DNA from: Bacilli bacterium
Lineage (GTDB): Bacteria; Bacillota_I; Bacilli_A; ML615J-28; CAG-313
Length of the DNA stretch: 40,001 nucleotides
Direction: 5' to 3'
Assembly: GCA_017411715.1 (NCBI GenBank)
Contig: JAFQPO010000011.1
Location: 1 to 40,001, forward strand
Every line of letters begins with the position of its first letter. Within the stretch, counting starts at the first letter, position 1. Shown one piece after another: positions 9,238 through 16,414 of the stretch. Both the position numbers and the translations under genes were made by a program. The notes below the pieces were generated by a model, which saw nothing but the letters and a program-made list of their open reading frames with translations, ran no database searches and had not been told where the DNA came from.

Positions 9238-10728
9238 ATGCCTGAATTACCTGAAGTAGAAACGGTCAGACAAACATTACTCCATCAAATCAAAAATGAA
9301 AAAATTAAAGATATAAAAATCATTTATCGTGGGATTTTAGAAAATACTACTGAAAGTGATTTTTGTACTAAATTAACTAATCAATCAATTAAAGATATTC
9401 TAAGATACGGTAAATACTTAATTTTTGTTTTTGATAATGTTTCTTTAGTTACTCATTTAAGAATGGAAGGTAAATTCTTTATTAAAAGTTCTACTGATGA
9501 AATTGAAAAACACGAGCATGTAATTTTTAAATTTTATAGTGGTAAAGAATTACGTTATCATGATACTAGAAAATTTGGTAAAATGGTGTTGCTTGACACA
9601 ACTGACTTTGTTGAAATTATGAACTATCCCGCTCTTGCTAAACTTGGGCCTGAGGCAAATGTATGTAGTGACGTTGAGTATTTTTATAATAAAATTAATA
9701 AATTAAAAACGCCAATTAAAACTGTATTACTAGATCAAACTATACTTTGTGGAATTGGAAATATTTACGCTGATGAAATATGCTATTTATCAAAAATCAA
9801 TCCGTTAACTCTTGCTTGTAATTTAAATGTTGAAGATGCGACTAATATTTTAAAATATGCTAATAGCGTTTTAAAAGAAGCTATTCTTTGTGGAGGAACA
9901 ACTATTAGATCATATACAAGCAGTTTAGGAGTAACAGGTCGTTTTCAACAACAATTATTAGTTCATAGTCGAGAAGGCGAAAAATGCAAAACTTGTAACA
10001 AAACCATTAAAAAAATATTTGTTGGTGGGAGAGGGACTTACTTTTGTGAAGATTGCCAAGAAAATAAAAATATTACAATTGTTGGTTTAACTGGCAATAT
10101 TGCCAGTGGTAAATCAACTGTTGTTGAATATTTAAAAAAATTAAATTTTGAAATAATTGATACTGATGTAATATCACGAAGTTTAACTAAAGATAAAACA
10201 TCAGATTTGAAAAAAATTATGAATCAACTTAAAAAGTTTGATTCTGCCAAAGTAGAGATGATTTATCAAAATGAATGTTTAGATCGTAATAAGTTTAGAA
10301 TGCTTTTGTTTGAAGATGAAACATTTAAAAACAATTATCAATCAATCATTCATCCAATAATAAAAAAAGAGGTATTAAAAGGGATAAAAACATCAAAAAA
10401 TGATATAATCAAAGATAATAAAAAACGCATATTATTTTTAGATGTTCCACTTTTATATGAAGCATCATTTGATGAATTATGTGATAATGTATTAATTATT
10501 AATGCGGAAGAAGAAGTAATTTATCAAAGAATTAGAAAACGTAATAATCTTAGTGATAGTGATATTGCTGCGATCCTTCGTAATCAACTATCGTTTGATG
10601 AGAAAATTAAGCGTGCTAAATTTAACCTAGATAATATTAATCAAGCTTTTGATGTGATTGATAATTCAACTGATTTAGATTCGCTATATTTAAAAATAGA
10701 TGAGTATTTGCATAAACTAAATAAATAG
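9238..10728 (+). CDS. mutM-coaE: Fused formamidopyrimidine-DNA glycosylase and dephospho-CoA kinase
   Basis: One uninterrupted 496-residue frame carries two complete enzymes. Residues 1-~273 are MutM/Fpg: the N-terminal PELPEVETVR with catalytic Pro and Glu, the Lys in LRYGKYL, and a C-terminal zinc finger with Cys250, Cys253, Cys270 and Cys273. Residues ~279-496 are dephospho-CoA kinase: P-loop GLTGNIASGKS, then IDTDVISRSL, FLDVPLLYEA and a C-terminal RIRKRNNLS lid. Only about five residues separate the last zinc Cys from the first CoaE strand. MutM excises oxidised purines; CoaE makes the last step of CoA. In many Bacilli these are neighbouring separate genes, so the fusion probably arose by loss of the intervening stop. 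GAGG lies ~6 bases before the start. Confidence 0.95.
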   Translation: MPELPEVETVRQTLLHQIKNEKIKDIKIIYRGILENTTESDFCTKLTNQSIKDILRYGKYLIFVFDNVSLVTHLRMEGKFFIKSSTDEIEKHEHVIFKFYSGKELRYHDTRKFGKMVLLDTTDFVEIMNYPALAKLGPEANVCSDVEYFYNKINKLKTPIKTVLLDQTILCGIGNIYADEICYLSKINPLTLACNLNVEDATNILKYANSVLKEAILCGGTTIRSYTSSLGVTGRFQQQLLVHSREGEKCKTCNKTIKKIFVGGRGTYFCEDCQENKNITIVGLTGNIASGKSTVVEYLKKLNFEIIDTDVISRSLTKDKTSDLKKIMNQLKKFDSAKVEMIYQNECLDRNKFRMLLFEDETFKNNYQSIIHPIIKKEVLKGIKTSKNDIIKDNKKRILFLDVPLLYEASFDELCDNVLIINAEEEVIYQRIRKRNNLSDSDIAAILRNQLSFDEKIKRAKFNLDNINQAFDVIDNSTDLDSLYLKIDEYLHKLNK

Positions 10729-10739
10729 AGGTGACTACA

Positions 10740-11105
10740 ATGAGCTTTTTAGATAATTTTCGTAATGATTTTACAACAAGTGATAACGCTAAAAGTGATG
10801 AACTTTTAACTAGATATTTTCGTAATGATTATAATAGTACTAAAAAAGCAATTTTAGAAGTAAGCGATAAATTAAAATACACTATTGTCAATGTAAATGA
10901 TGATTATAAAGAGTTTTTAATATCATCAAGTCGTAGTGAAATTATTATTAGTGTTATAGCAGTTGGGTATTATGAAATGGCTGTTGATTTAAAAATTAAT
11001 ACTAAGTATTTAATATCAATGGGAAGAGGCTTACAAGAAATAGGCAAGTTTTATGCGGAATTAGAAAAATCACTTAATATGATTAGAAAAGGAAAGCTCA
11101 TATAA
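10740..11105 (+). CDS. Conserved-context protein of unknown function between coaE and dnaB
   Basis: A 121-residue soluble protein I do not recognise. The ATG at 10740 (MSFLDNF) is preferred to the GTG at 10731 because AGAGGTG (10727-10733) overlaps that GTG and is correctly spaced for the ATG. It has no signal peptide, membrane segment or cysteine cluster. The middle holds beta-like hydrophobic stretches (SEIIISVIAVGYY) and the C-terminus is helical (GLQEIGKFYAELEKSL). Its stop overlaps the dnaB start by one base (TAATG), so it is probably translationally coupled to dnaB. In Bacillus the gene directly before dnaB is nrdR; this is not NrdR, since it lacks both the zinc finger and the ATP-cone. 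A replication-related role is only suggested by position. Confidence 0.75.
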   Translation: MSFLDNFRNDFTTSDNAKSDELLTRYFRNDYNSTKKAILEVSDKLKYTIVNVNDDYKEFLISSSRSEIIISVIAVGYYEMAVDLKINTKYLISMGRGLQEIGKFYAELEKSLNMIRKGKLI

Positions 11106-12373
11106 TGATTAAATTAAATATTAAATCTGACACTTTTGTTGTAGTTACATCAGAACCACTTAGTGAATATAAACGTAAAATATTTGATGATTTTTATTCA
11201 CCAATTGTAGGAGTGATGGCCTCATCTTTATATAATAGTTTTTTTACAGTATTAGAATTTGGTAAAACTGAATCTAATCCTATAAAACATGAAGTGCTTT
11301 GTAAAAAATTAAAATTAACCGAAGAAGCATTTTTAGAAGCTAGAAGATCATTAGAAGCAATTGGTCTTTTAGATACTTATGTTAAATCTACACCATATGA
11401 AGTTCAATATTTATATGTTGTTAAAAATGTATTAACACCATATCAATTCTTAACTAATTCAATGTATTCCAATTTATTAAACGTTGCTTTAGGTGAAGAA
11501 GGTTATATGAATATAATTGGTGAATATATGGTTCATCGTTATAATGTTGTCGAATTTGAAAATATTACATCTTCATTTGATGAAGTGTTTGAAGTAGGAT
11601 ATTACAAATCAAATGATGAATCATGGTGGATTAATGATACACCACAAAATATCACTATTAAGGCCAAACATTTTGACTATGATTATTTTTTGGTTTTAGT
11701 TGGCGCATCAAATCTTGTTAGTGATGAAGTTTTAAGAAGTAGTGAATTATATCATGAAATTAATCAATTAGCTTTTGTGTTTATGTTAACAGCTGAAGAA
11801 TTAAAAGAGGTTGTGCTATCTGCATCAAATGGACAAACTGTTGATTTTGATATGCTAAGACATTACGCAAGAAGAGCTTATGAAGATAAAAATAAGGGTA
11901 TTGCTATTAAGCATAAGAAGAATGTTATCGTATCAACTAATGATAAACTTGTTACAGCCCTTGAAACATTGAGCCCTGCAGAAATTATAAAAAATAAGTA
12001 TGGCACCGCACCAACAGGAAGCGAAATTGAAATGTTTAATCGATTATTAAATGATACTGGTGTTTCAGTAGGTGTTTTGAATGCTTTAATTCTTTATGTG
12101 TTATCTAATAAAAATGGTGAGATACCAAGCTATAATTATTTTTTAAAAATCTTGAATACTTGGATTAGACAAAATGTTAAGACAACTTTAGATGCTTTAG
12201 AAATAATTAATAATCCACCAAAAACAAAAGCTAGAAGCAGTAAAAATGTTAAAGAAACTGCTAGCTGGTATGAAGAATATCAAAAACAAGTAGATGAAAG
12301 TCTTAAAAATGAACAAAGTGCAAATAAGAAACAAGCTTCAATGGAAGAACTTGAAAGTTTCTTTAAGAAATAA
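11105..12373 (+). CDS. dnaB: Replication initiation and membrane attachment protein DnaB (Bacillus type)
   Basis: A 422-residue homologue of the Firmicutes helicase-loading factor DnaB, not the replicative helicase. The N-terminal winged-helix half contains DFYSPIVGVMASSLYNSF and the long hydrophobic/helical central part; the C-terminal DnaD/DnaB (DDBH2) domain spans roughly residues 290-370, with IIKNKYGTAPTGSE followed by helices and the YNYFLKILNTWI segment. A Lys/Glu-rich tail follows. In Bacillus it works with DnaD and DnaI to place helicase on DNA at oriC and at restarted forks. It is followed after 16 bp by dnaI, with an AAGGAGG site, so the loader pair is co-expressed. Confidence 0.92.
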   Translation: MIKLNIKSDTFVVVTSEPLSEYKRKIFDDFYSPIVGVMASSLYNSFFTVLEFGKTESNPIKHEVLCKKLKLTEEAFLEARRSLEAIGLLDTYVKSTPYEVQYLYVVKNVLTPYQFLTNSMYSNLLNVALGEEGYMNIIGEYMVHRYNVVEFENITSSFDEVFEVGYYKSNDESWWINDTPQNITIKAKHFDYDYFLVLVGASNLVSDEVLRSSELYHEINQLAFVFMLTAEELKEVVLSASNGQTVDFDMLRHYARRAYEDKNKGIAIKHKKNVIVSTNDKLVTALETLSPAEIIKNKYGTAPTGSEIEMFNRLLNDTGVSVGVLNALILYVLSNKNGEIPSYNYFLKILNTWIRQNVKTTLDALEIINNPPKTKARSSKNVKETASWYEEYQKQVDESLKNEQSANKKQASMEELESFFKK

Positions 12374-12389
12374 CTAAGGAGGAATTAAT

Positions 12390-13274
12390 ATGGAAAAATA
12401 TTTACAACATGTTACTGAATCAAAAGAAGTAAAAAGTTTTGTGGAAGAATTACTATCTGATAATGAAGTAGCTAACTTCTTAGAAAAAGAAAATATTACA
12501 ATTGATGCATTTAATGAATATCTAAATGTGTTTTTAGGATATTATGTTAAATGTGATAGTTGTAAAGAATGTAAGGGATTAGAGTATTGTAAACAAGCGC
12601 ATAAAGGATATAAACCACTTCTTGTAAATGACGAAGGTGTAGTCTCTATTAGTTATGATGAATGTCAATATTTATTAAAAGATGATATTGATAAGCGTCT
12701 TGATTATAATTTAACTTTAATTGGTATTAAGCGAAAAAATGATTTTGATGTTTATTTAAATGAAAAAAGATTATCTGTTTTAACTAAAATCAAAGATTAT
12801 TTAGATAATAAACCAATTTCTAAAGGCTTATATTTACATGGATCACATGGTAGTGGTAAAACATATTTATTAACTTATTTAGCAACTAATCTTGCTAAAC
12901 AAAATCATCAAGTAATTATGGCTTATTATCCAGATTTAGTAAGACTATTTAAAAGTGCAATTCCTAAAGGAACTACTGAAGATATGATAGCTAGATTAAA
13001 AGAAGTAGAAGTTTTAATTTTAGATGATTTTGGTGGTGAAACTCCAAATAGTTATATTCGTGATGAAATACTTGGTCCGATCCTTCAAGAAAGAATGGAA
13101 TATAAACGATTAACATTTATGAGTTCAAACTTAAACTTAGATCAATTAAGATCACATCTTGCGGAGAGCGCAAAAGATTTTGATGTTGTAAGAGCATCTA
13201 GAATATTTGAAAGAATTCATGTTTTAATGGAGATTGTTGAGCTAGAAGATAAAAAAGATTATCGTTTAGATTAA
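12390..13274 (+). CDS. dnaI: Primosomal AAA+ helicase loader DnaI
   Basis: A 294-residue helicase loader. The N-terminal domain carries the DnaI zinc-binding cluster: CDSCKECKGLEYC with a following His, around residues 54-70. The AAA+ domain has Walker A (GSHGSGKT, about residue 150), Walker B (VLILDDFGGE), a sensor-1 segment (FMSSNL) and the C-terminal RIFERIHVL with an arginine typical of sensor 2. The family binds the replicative helicase and loads it on single-stranded DNA in an ATP-dependent way. AAGGAGG precedes the start. The gene closes the dnaB-dnaI pair; the next gene starts 21 bp later. Confidence 0.95.
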   Translation: MEKYLQHVTESKEVKSFVEELLSDNEVANFLEKENITIDAFNEYLNVFLGYYVKCDSCKECKGLEYCKQAHKGYKPLLVNDEGVVSISYDECQYLLKDDIDKRLDYNLTLIGIKRKNDFDVYLNEKRLSVLTKIKDYLDNKPISKGLYLHGSHGSGKTYLLTYLATNLAKQNHQVIMAYYPDLVRLFKSAIPKGTTEDMIARLKEVEVLILDDFGGETPNSYIRDEILGPILQERMEYKRLTFMSSNLNLDQLRSHLAESAKDFDVVRASRIFERIHVLMEIVELEDKKDYRLD

Positions 13275-13295
13275 TGAAAGGATGATGTAACGACG

Positions 13296-13910
13296 ATGAA
13301 AAATACATTATACTCAAAAGTCATTAGTAATAGCTTATACATATTATTAGGTGTTTTCATGGCATTTTTTACAAATATGTTTGAATTTGTACTTGTATAT
13401 TTTATTGGTGGCTTTTTATTAATCAGTGGTATCATGGAAATAATCACGTTCTTTATAAAACGCCAAGAAACAGTAACCATAGGCCATGAGCTAATTATAG
13501 GCGGAATTAAGGCCGTTATCGGAACTTTCTGCATTGTTATGACAAATGATGCGATTGGAATTGTTTCAATCATATTTGGGTTATACTTAATAGTGATTAG
13601 TTTCTTACCATTATTATTTAATATCATGGTTTCTAGTAATGGTGGTAAAATTGATCTTTGGAATCTTGGTTTACACATTTTTACAATGTTAACTGGTATT
13701 TGTCTATTATTTTATAATGAAACTATGCCAACACTATTATCAATATGTGGTATCTTAATTATTGCTAGAGGTATCTTTGGTATTGTTGTTAGCGTAATTT
13801 CTTATAATAAAAAAAGAAAAATGATGTCAATTATGAAAAAAAGATTTAACGAAATGATTAAAGAAAATAATGTCATTGATTGTGAATCAGAAGAAGAAAA
13901 GTCTGAGTAG
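13296..13910 (+). CDS. DUF308/HdeD-like integral membrane protein
   Basis: A 204-residue protein with about six hydrophobic helices arranged in short pairs (SNSLYILLGVFMAFF, FEFVLVYFIGGFLLISG, IIGGIKAVIGTFCIV, AIGIVSIIFGLYLIVI, GLHIFTMLTGICLLFY, TLLSICGILIIARGI) and a basic then acidic C-terminus (KKRKMMSIMKKR ... ESEEEKSE). This is the usual layout of HdeD/DUF308 proteins, whose molecular role in Gram-positives is not established. A weak AAAGGA site lies 13 bases before the ATG. It is the last gene of the polA-dnaI cluster, because an intrinsic terminator overlaps its stop codon. Confidence 0.75.
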   Translation: MKNTLYSKVISNSLYILLGVFMAFFTNMFEFVLVYFIGGFLLISGIMEIITFFIKRQETVTIGHELIIGGIKAVIGTFCIVMTNDAIGIVSIIFGLYLIVISFLPLLFNIMVSSNGGKIDLWNLGLHIFTMLTGICLLFYNETMPTLLSICGILIIARGIFGIVVSVISYNKKRKMMSIMKKRFNEMIKENNVIDCESEEEKSE

Positions 13911-13935
13911 GTTATACCTAAACAGACTTTTTTAT
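13899..13935 (+). terminator. Intrinsic terminator of the polA-dnaI cluster
   Basis: The stem AAGTCTG (13899-13905) pairs with CAGACTT (13923-13929) and runs straight into a T tract. The left arm lies inside the final codons of the preceding gene. Confidence 0.8.
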
Positions 13936-13959
13936 ATATAAAATTTATTACAAAATAAC

Positions 13960-13988
13960 TTGCAAAAAAACCTGAAAAGGTATATAAT
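13960..13988 (+). promoter_or_regulatory. Sigma-A-type promoter for the FMN-reductase-Nudix gene
   Basis: TTGCAA (13960-13965) and TATAAT (13983-13988) are spaced 17 bp apart. They lie just after a terminator and 21 bp before the next ATG. Confidence 0.8.
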
Positions 13989-14009
13989 CATTTTATTGGT
14001 GGTGATATA

Positions 14010-14963
14010 ATGGTTACAATTATAAATTTCAGTAGTCGTAAAAATGGCAATTCGCTGCATATCGCAAATGTATGTAAAGATAACTTTGAACAAAGTATTG
14101 TCTATAATTTAAGTGAAAATGATTATCATAAATGTGGAAACTGTAATTATGAATGTTTACAAAAAGAAAAATGTCCGGTAAATGATAATTTATATAAGTT
14201 ATATGAAAGTATTTTTGATTCTGAATTAGTTATTTTTATTGTACCTAATTATAGTGAATTTCCTTGTGCCAATTATTTTATCTTTAATGAAAGACTAAGA
14301 GGCTATTTTAGCACTGATGAGTGTTTATATAAAAAATATACTAAAATTAATAAAAAGTTCATTGTCGTAACCAACACCCAAAATAATAATTTTGAAGTAG
14401 CATTTAAATATCATGTAGATAAACATAAAGTACCAGATATTTTATATATGAGTTCTAAGAAATTTAAACAATCATCTATTAGCGGAAGCCTTATGGAAAA
14501 TGATGATGCTAAAAACGTAGTGATTGATTTTATTAAAGACGAATATGTTTGTGAAAGAAGTGCAATGGCTATTGTATTTTATCAAGACAAATTACTTGTA
14601 ACAAATGAAGAAATCTATGGCCGTTTAACAATTTCATTACCCAAAGGTCATATTGAAAATGATGAAACTACTGTTGAAACCGCTATGCGTGAATGTTTTG
14701 AAGAAACTGGTGTAAAACTAAAAAGAAGACATTTTATCACAGAATTAGAACCATTTGAAATAAGATTTATTAATCATTATAATAAGTTAGTTAAAAAAGC
14801 AATTTATCCTATTGTATTTGAATTACATAATTTTGTTAGACCTTATTCTATAGAAAAAAGAATAAAAGAAATTAAATATATGCCAATATTTGAATTTATG
14901 GATAAAGGAACTTATGATAATATTAAAGAAATAGTTAAAATAGCAATGACAAAAAGGGGATAA
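14010..14963 (+). CDS. Fusion of flavodoxin-fold NAD(P)H:FMN oxidoreductase-like domain with a Nudix hydrolase
   Basis: A 317-residue two-domain protein. Residues 1-~175 resemble NADPH-dependent FMN reductases: a phosphate-binding turn SSRKNGNS near the N-terminus, the cysteine set in KCGNCNYECLQKEKCPVNDN, and an LVIFIVPNYSEFP strand-loop. Residues ~182-317 are Nudix, with a complete box from GHIENDET to RECFEETGV that satisfies G-x5-E-x7-RE-x2-EE-x-G, although the hydrophobic position after RE is Cys. Nudix enzymes cleave nucleoside diphosphates linked to another group; the substrate here is not readable. GGTGGTGAT precedes the ATG. The next gene starts 1 bp after the stop. The flavin domain could be degenerate, so its redox activity is less sure than the Nudix assignment. 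Confidence 0.8.
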   Translation: MVTIINFSSRKNGNSLHIANVCKDNFEQSIVYNLSENDYHKCGNCNYECLQKEKCPVNDNLYKLYESIFDSELVIFIVPNYSEFPCANYFIFNERLRGYFSTDECLYKKYTKINKKFIVVTNTQNNNFEVAFKYHVDKHKVPDILYMSSKKFKQSSISGSLMENDDAKNVVIDFIKDEYVCERSAMAIVFYQDKLLVTNEEIYGRLTISLPKGHIENDETTVETAMRECFEETGVKLKRRHFITELEPFEIRFINHYNKLVKKAIYPIVFELHNFVRPYSIEKRIKEIKYMPIFEFMDKGTYDNIKEIVKIAMTKRG

Positions 14964-14964
14964 A

Positions 14965-15735
14965 ATGAGTAAAAAAGATCTAAGGGAAAAATTATCAAAT
15001 CAATTAAAAGATAATAAGAAAATATATAAATTAAATAAACAAAAAATTAAAAATCAATATATTAGTGATCTAACTGAATATGTTAATAATAATCCAAAAC
15101 AAGTGGTTAACCCTCCATATCGTCATGTTTTAGAAGAAATAGGAAATGCGGTAACACATGGTGTGGGAAGTTTATTCGCCGTAGCAGCTTTTTTATTAAT
15201 GCTTTTAGCAAGTGATAGTTTCGCAGATAAATTCTCTACTTATATTTATGGTATAGGGATGATAGTATTATTTACGATGAGTTGCTTATATCATGCTTTT
15301 CCATATGGTAGTACAGTAAAAAGAATTTTTAGACGTTTTGATTACTCATCAATTTACCTATTAATAGGCGCAACGTATACTCCAATTTTACTAAGTTATT
15401 TAGGAGGAGTTAAAGGAATTGTTTTTTGTGCAATTCAATGGGCAATCATTTGTATAGGTATTACATTTATAGGCGTCTTTGGACCCGCAAAATTAAAATG
15501 GCTTCATATGCCTTTGTATTTCATTTTAGGATGGTGTGGTATAATTTTCTTGCCATATATGATTCAACATGACTTTATTTTATTCCTTTATATTCTAGGT
15601 GGAGGAATTGTTTATTGTTTAGGTATCATTCCTTTTGCGATGAATAAAAAAGTATCACATTTTATTTGGCACTTTTTTGTTTTAGCTGGTGCGATTGTAC
15701 AATGGTTAGGAATTTACTTTTATATTTACTTATAG
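14965..15735 (+). CDS. Haemolysin III / PAQR-family (TrhA-like) membrane protein
   Basis: A 256-residue protein with a basic, Lys/Asn-rich cytoplasmic N-terminus (about 60 residues, longer than usual), then seven predicted helices. Family marks are visible: NAVTHGVGS at the first helix, SCLYHAF with its conserved Ser and His, RRFDYSSIYLLIGATYTP, and HFIWHFFVLAGA in the last helix. The Ser/His/Asp and two late His residues are the presumed metal site of this superfamily. Despite the name, bacterial members are mostly linked to membrane fluidity/lipid homeostasis rather than lysis. It follows the Nudix fusion by 1 bp and is probably cotranscribed; a terminator follows. Confidence 0.88.
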   Translation: MSKKDLREKLSNQLKDNKKIYKLNKQKIKNQYISDLTEYVNNNPKQVVNPPYRHVLEEIGNAVTHGVGSLFAVAAFLLMLLASDSFADKFSTYIYGIGMIVLFTMSCLYHAFPYGSTVKRIFRRFDYSSIYLLIGATYTPILLSYLGGVKGIVFCAIQWAIICIGITFIGVFGPAKLKWLHMPLYFILGWCGIIFLPYMIQHDFILFLYILGGGIVYCLGIIPFAMNKKVSHFIWHFFVLAGAIVQWLGIYFYIYL

Positions 15736-15736
15736 A

Positions 15737-15767
15737 AAGACTGAAATTTAATTTCAGCCTTTTTTTA
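15737..15767 (+). terminator. Intrinsic terminator
   Basis: CTGAAAT and ATTTCAG form a stem (extended by GA/CC ends) followed by T7, directly after the haemolysin III-like gene. Confidence 0.85.
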
Positions 15768-15814
15768 TACTAAAAATTAAAGTTTTGTCAATACTATAAA
15801 TGGAGGTATGTAAA

Positions 15815-16270
15815 ATGAAAGAAAATCAAAAAATTAAAGCGCTCAATAAATTTTTATCCTATATTCATATGGGAAATAGTACTTTTAGAATTTACTATAA
15901 CTATGCGAAAAAAATAGGTAATGAGGAATTATTAGCAAATATTGTGGAGGCAATGGAACTATTTAAACATCATGAAGAAGTTTTTACAAACATTATTAAT
16001 GAAACATCTAATGCAAGTGATATGTTAACTCCAACAGCTAAAATGGCTCTTTGTGTAGAGAAAATGAAACCACTTAATACGACATTTGATGTATGTTATC
16101 ATGCGGTTAAGGCTGTTAATATGGGGTATGTTAGTGTATTAAAATTCCTTTATGAACACCCAAAATTAGGGCAAGATATACTAGGAAAAATTGTTTTAGT
16201 AATAAATGACTACAATCAAATTAGAGAAAAATTTGAAAAAATTATTGTCAAAATTAGTACTCAAAATTAA
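15815..16270 (+). CDS. Small all-helical protein of unknown function
   Basis: A 151-residue protein I do not recognise. The ATG at 15815 (MKENQKIKAL) is chosen over an ATG at 15800 because GGAGG (15802-15806) precedes it by 8 bases. It reads as four long amphipathic helices with an HHEE pair in the second (ELFKHHEEVFTNII), which recalls four-helix-bundle or ferritin-like proteins, but I see no complete di-iron motif. There is no signal peptide or membrane segment. It stands between a terminator and the nrdD promoter region and so is probably its own unit. Confidence 0.6.
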   Translation: MKENQKIKALNKFLSYIHMGNSTFRIYYNYAKKIGNEELLANIVEAMELFKHHEEVFTNIINETSNASDMLTPTAKMALCVEKMKPLNTTFDVCYHAVKAVNMGYVSVLKFLYEHPKLGQDILGKIVLVINDYNQIREKFEKIIVKISTQN

Positions 16271-16311
16271 CAAAATATAAGTGTATATAAAAGGTAAAAA
16301 AAGTCGAATTA

Positions 16312-16320
16312 TGATATAAT
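16312..16320 (+). promoter_or_regulatory. Extended -10 promoter candidate for nrdD
   Basis: TGATATAAT is a perfect extended -10 (TG-n-TATAAT); there is no good -35 at 17 bp. It leaves a leader of about 85 nt before nrdD. The leader holds an AAGGAG, a start-stop (ATGTAA) and a T-run after GGGTGCC, but no convincing riboswitch. Confidence 0.5.
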
Positions 16321-16414
16321 ATTATTACTAAAAAGGAGAAAAAAATAGGAACTTTATGTAAGAATAAGGGTGCCTTTTTTTATCTTCAAATACTAAAGAA
16401 AAGAGGTAATAAGG

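Noticed and set aside
10055..10080. Independent start codon for coaE
   Set aside because: There is no ATG/GTG/TTG with a ribosome site at the junction, so a fusion is the simpler reading.
13271..13678. Minus-strand frame opposite the DUF308-like gene
   Set aside because: It is antisense to a convincing membrane protein and has no RBS; its hydrophobicity mirrors the real gene.
16321..16414. Possible riboswitch or attenuator in the nrdD leader (AGGAAC, GGGTGCC, T7)
   Set aside because: Only a 5-6 bp imperfect stem can be drawn and no known riboswitch core is visible.
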